In this document: piece by piece, positions 63,790-64,000 of the stretch
Layout of the letters: every line of letters begins with the position of its first letter
How positions within the stretch are numbered: the stretch's first letter is position 1
From: Metabacillus dongyingensis
GTDB taxonomy: Bacteria; Bacillota; Bacilli; Bacillales; Bacillaceae
NCBI RefSeq assembly: GCF_019933155.2
Contig: NZ_CP082944.1
Span: 2,792,001-2,856,000, forward strand
Direction of reading: 5' to 3'
DNA: 64,000 bases
Program-made: the position numbers and the translations under genes
Notes under the pieces: model-generated
What the model was told of the DNA's origin: nothing
Databases searched by the model: none
The model's input: the letters and a program-made list of their open reading frames with translations, nothing else

Positions 63790-64000
63790 TTACTCGTGCC
63801 ACGCCTTAACCGGCCGATCATCAGGATACCCGAAAATTTCACGGTATTTCTTGCGGTCTTCGGTAAATTCCCACCAGTTTTTATCGCTGCCTGGATGATT
63901 TGCATGATAGACGACACATCTCATGACGTCTTCTACGCAAGGATCCATCCATACCCCGTACTTTTTCTCTAGTTCATGAACGAGCTCTTCTCCCCTCCTG
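63790..64000 (-). CDS. C-terminal part of an unidentified protein (runs off the window)
   Basis: The last ~70 codons on the minus strand end with DRKKYREIFGYPDDRPVKAW then HE and TAA at 63790. Earlier residues include KKYGVWMDPCVEDVMRCVVY and HPGSDKNWWEF, an unusual Trp/Cys-rich pattern. The start lies beyond base 64000. No family recognised. Confidence 0.7.
   Translation of the reverse strand, partial: RRGEELVHELEKKYGVWMDPCVEDVMRCVVYHANHPGSDKNWWEFTEDRKKYREIFGYPDDRPVKAWHE

Noticed and set aside
1..64000. tRNA, rRNA, insertion sequence or prophage
   Set aside because: No tRNA-like cloverleaf, rRNA, transposase or phage structural gene was recognised on either strand.

Overview
This is chromosomal sequence from a low-GC, endospore-forming Bacillaceae (Bacillus or Metabacillus-like). 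Evidence: dense, mostly minus-strand gene blocks with strong Shine-Dalgarno sites and intrinsic terminators; sporulation and germination genes (a GerA-type receptor operon, cdaS, yodL, sporulene cyclase sqhC); bacillithiol synthesis (bshB2-yojF); and gene order matching the odhAB/yoj and yod loci of B. subtilis. Family names rest on remembered motifs and synteny; no search was run.

Layout. 1-10 kb: small conserved protein, sqhC, a peptidase-SDR-acetyltransferase operon, an RsbR-type STAS stressosome protein, an Ntn-hydrolase acyltransferase, a YqiG-like ene-reductase, an ArsR remnant and a CWC zinc protein. 10-18 kb: odhAB (2-oxoglutarate dehydrogenase), a frameshifted glyoxalase gene and the yojNO (NorQ/NorD-like) pair. 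18-22 kb: tricistronic GerA-family germinant receptor with a sigma-G-like promoter. 22-26 kb: MocR-type regulator, two luciferase-like monooxygenases and a HesB-like protein. 26.8-29.4 kb: hxlR divergent from hxlA-hxlB-yoxD (formaldehyde detoxification by the RuMP route). 29-38 kb: YitT, VanW, ltaS, Cu/Zn SOD lipoprotein, T-box-controlled argS, a DUF3298-like protein, a LysM-NlpC/P60 cell wall hydrolase and a small zinc ribbon. 38-46 kb: MFS pump, purine permease, cdaS, MATE pump, bshB2-yojF, RarD. 46-54 kb: spore/stress small proteins, the quinone/thiol-stress cluster (SDR, yodB, yodC, a 16-copy 52-bp tandem repeat, mhqD, wrbA-like with an MhqR-like operator) and ctpA. 54-64 kb: yodH, yodI, mug, yodJ, deoD, yodL, yodM, small basic proteins, a GDPD, a TauE-type permease, an orphan methyltransferase, then a 0.7-kb gap with a tandemly duplicated structured-RNA candidate, and hypothetical genes.

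Themes. Electrophile/redox stress defence recurs (hxlR-hxlAB, yodB-yodC-SDR, mhqD-wrbA, ene-reductase, LLM oxidases, bacillithiol, SodC). Sporulation/germination is the second theme. The most unusual signals are non-coding: (1) two 120-nt-spaced copies of an RNA-like element at 62.5 kb with compensatory base changes and a downstream plus-strand terminator, (2) sixteen gap-free 52-bp repeats at 50.3 kb, and (3) a degenerate 21-bp-phased repeat at 38.25 kb. Several genes under 60 codons with good ribosome binding sites were added, and two decayed genes were reconstructed.
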